Positions 63,603-64,000 of a stretch of DNA of 64,000 nt are shown here, piece after piece. The translations under genes were made by a program, and so were the position numbers. The notes below the pieces were generated by a model. The model was given only the letters and a program-made list of their open reading frames with translations, did not search any database and was not told the DNA's origin. Position 1 is the first letter of the stretch; every line of letters begins with the position of its first letter. Origin of the DNA: Pelagibius sp. CAU 1746. GTDB lineage: Bacteria; Pseudomonadota; Alphaproteobacteria; Kiloniellales; Kiloniellaceae. Location: NCBI RefSeq assembly GCF_039839785.1, contig NZ_JBDOQT010000001.1, positions 3,348,001 through 3,412,000 of the forward strand. Reading direction: 5' to 3'.

Positions 63603-64000
63603 ATGCTGCGATGCAGCACGATGGGCTTCACGCGAAGGGGACCGCGCGTGTTCGACGGAAAGTCATTCGACGCGGACGAAGAGGTCCGCTGCCAGGCTTC
63701 GGTGCTGGAAGCCCTGGATGCCATGCATATCGGCATCTCCATCTTCGATGCCGGCCTGCGGCTGATCACCGTCAACAAGGCCTTCATGACCCTGCTCGCG
63801 TTCCCGCCGGAGATGGGCCGGCCGGGCACGCCCCTGGAAGCGCTTTTCCGCCTCAATGCCGAGCGCGGCGAGTACGGCGAGGGGGACATCGGCGCGATGG
63901 TCGAGGAACGCCTGGCATTGGCACGGAAGTTCGAACCGCACAACTTCCGCCGCGAACGCCCGGACGGCACGGTGCTGGAGATCATCGGCACGCCGCTGGC
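63603..64000 (+). CDS. PAS-domain signalling protein, N-terminal part
   Basis: The frame is open to the window end, so only about 132 residues are seen. The first ATG is at 63603; a GTG at 63648 preceded by AAGGGGA is an alternative. The segment VLEALDAMHIGISIFDAGLR, then LITVNKAFMTLL and a FPPEMGRPGTPLEALFRLNA end, is the PAS_7 pattern found at the head of alphaproteobacterial histidine kinases and diguanylate cyclases. Output domain lies beyond the window. Confidence 0.8.
   Translation, partial: MLRCSTMGFTRRGPRVFDGKSFDADEEVRCQASVLEALDAMHIGISIFDAGLRLITVNKAFMTLLAFPPEMGRPGTPLEALFRLNAERGEYGEGDIGAMVEERLALARKFEPHNFRRERPDGTVLEIIGTPL

Overview
The window is about two-thirds GC, densely coded, and has the gene content of a free-living, probably marine or saline alphaproteobacterium. 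Sulfite dehydrogenase (soeABC), soxBDAG, a TRAP transporter, an Entner-Doudoroff operon, periplasmic-glucan genes and TIGR02186/DUF1194-type proteins point to Rhodospirillales or a relative. That placement is inference from gene content, not from a marker gene. I see no rRNA, tRNA, CRISPR array, transposase or phage gene.

Layout. (1) 0-1.5 kb: the C-terminal part of the glucan glucosyltransferase OpgH, followed by a repeat-rich spacer. (2) 2.3-8.9 kb, minus strand: soeABC, a TauE/SafE exporter and a TIGR02186 membrane protein, which together look like cytoplasmic sulfite oxidation plus sulfite export. (3) 8.9-21.2 kb: a strongly structured non-coding stretch, a pentapeptide-repeat protein, a GT4 glycosyltransferase with an LpxH-like phosphoesterase, a three-gene phosphonate set (DUF1045, PhnZ-like HD oxygenase, PhnN) without C-P lyase, a 971-residue Cache/GAF/HD-GYP protein, and DUF1194, DUF547 and hydroxyacid dehydrogenase genes. 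(4) 21.6-28.2 kb: a sigma-54 activator and an outer-membrane barrel with an N-terminal coiled coil on the plus strand, facing a minus-strand set of a lipoprotein, a C39 cysteine peptidase, three small exported proteins (two Asn/Gln-rich and related to each other) and a LuxR response regulator. Two textbook -24/-12 promoters precede small exported-protein genes. The composition recalls the Pseudomonas functional-amyloid (Fap) system, and this is the best candidate for an undescribed system. (5) 28.8-36.8 kb: a small membrane protein, amidase, TRAP dctMQP and a dimethylglycine-dehydrogenase-like flavoprotein. (6) 37.1-50.5 kb: Tat-exported OpgD, two tandem PAS-like proteins, an orphan flavoprotein, three hypotheticals, soxBDAG, LysR, SDR and VOC genes. 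(7) 50.7-58.0 kb: a second TauE paralogue and the zwf-pgl-edd-eda-pgi operon. (8) 58.4-64 kb: a secreted protein of unknown function, an MFS exporter, an iron-type alcohol dehydrogenase, an enolase-superfamily enzyme and the start of a PAS-domain protein.

How it fits together. Regions 5 and 6 suggest uptake and stepwise oxidative demethylation of N-methylated amino compounds to glycine with one-carbon units passed to tetrahydrofolate. Region 2 detoxifies or gains electrons from sulfite. Region 7 feeds glucose 6-phosphate to pyruvate. Region 4 would build an extracellular fibre or matrix under RpoN control.

All family names come from reading motifs in the translated sequence; no database search was run.
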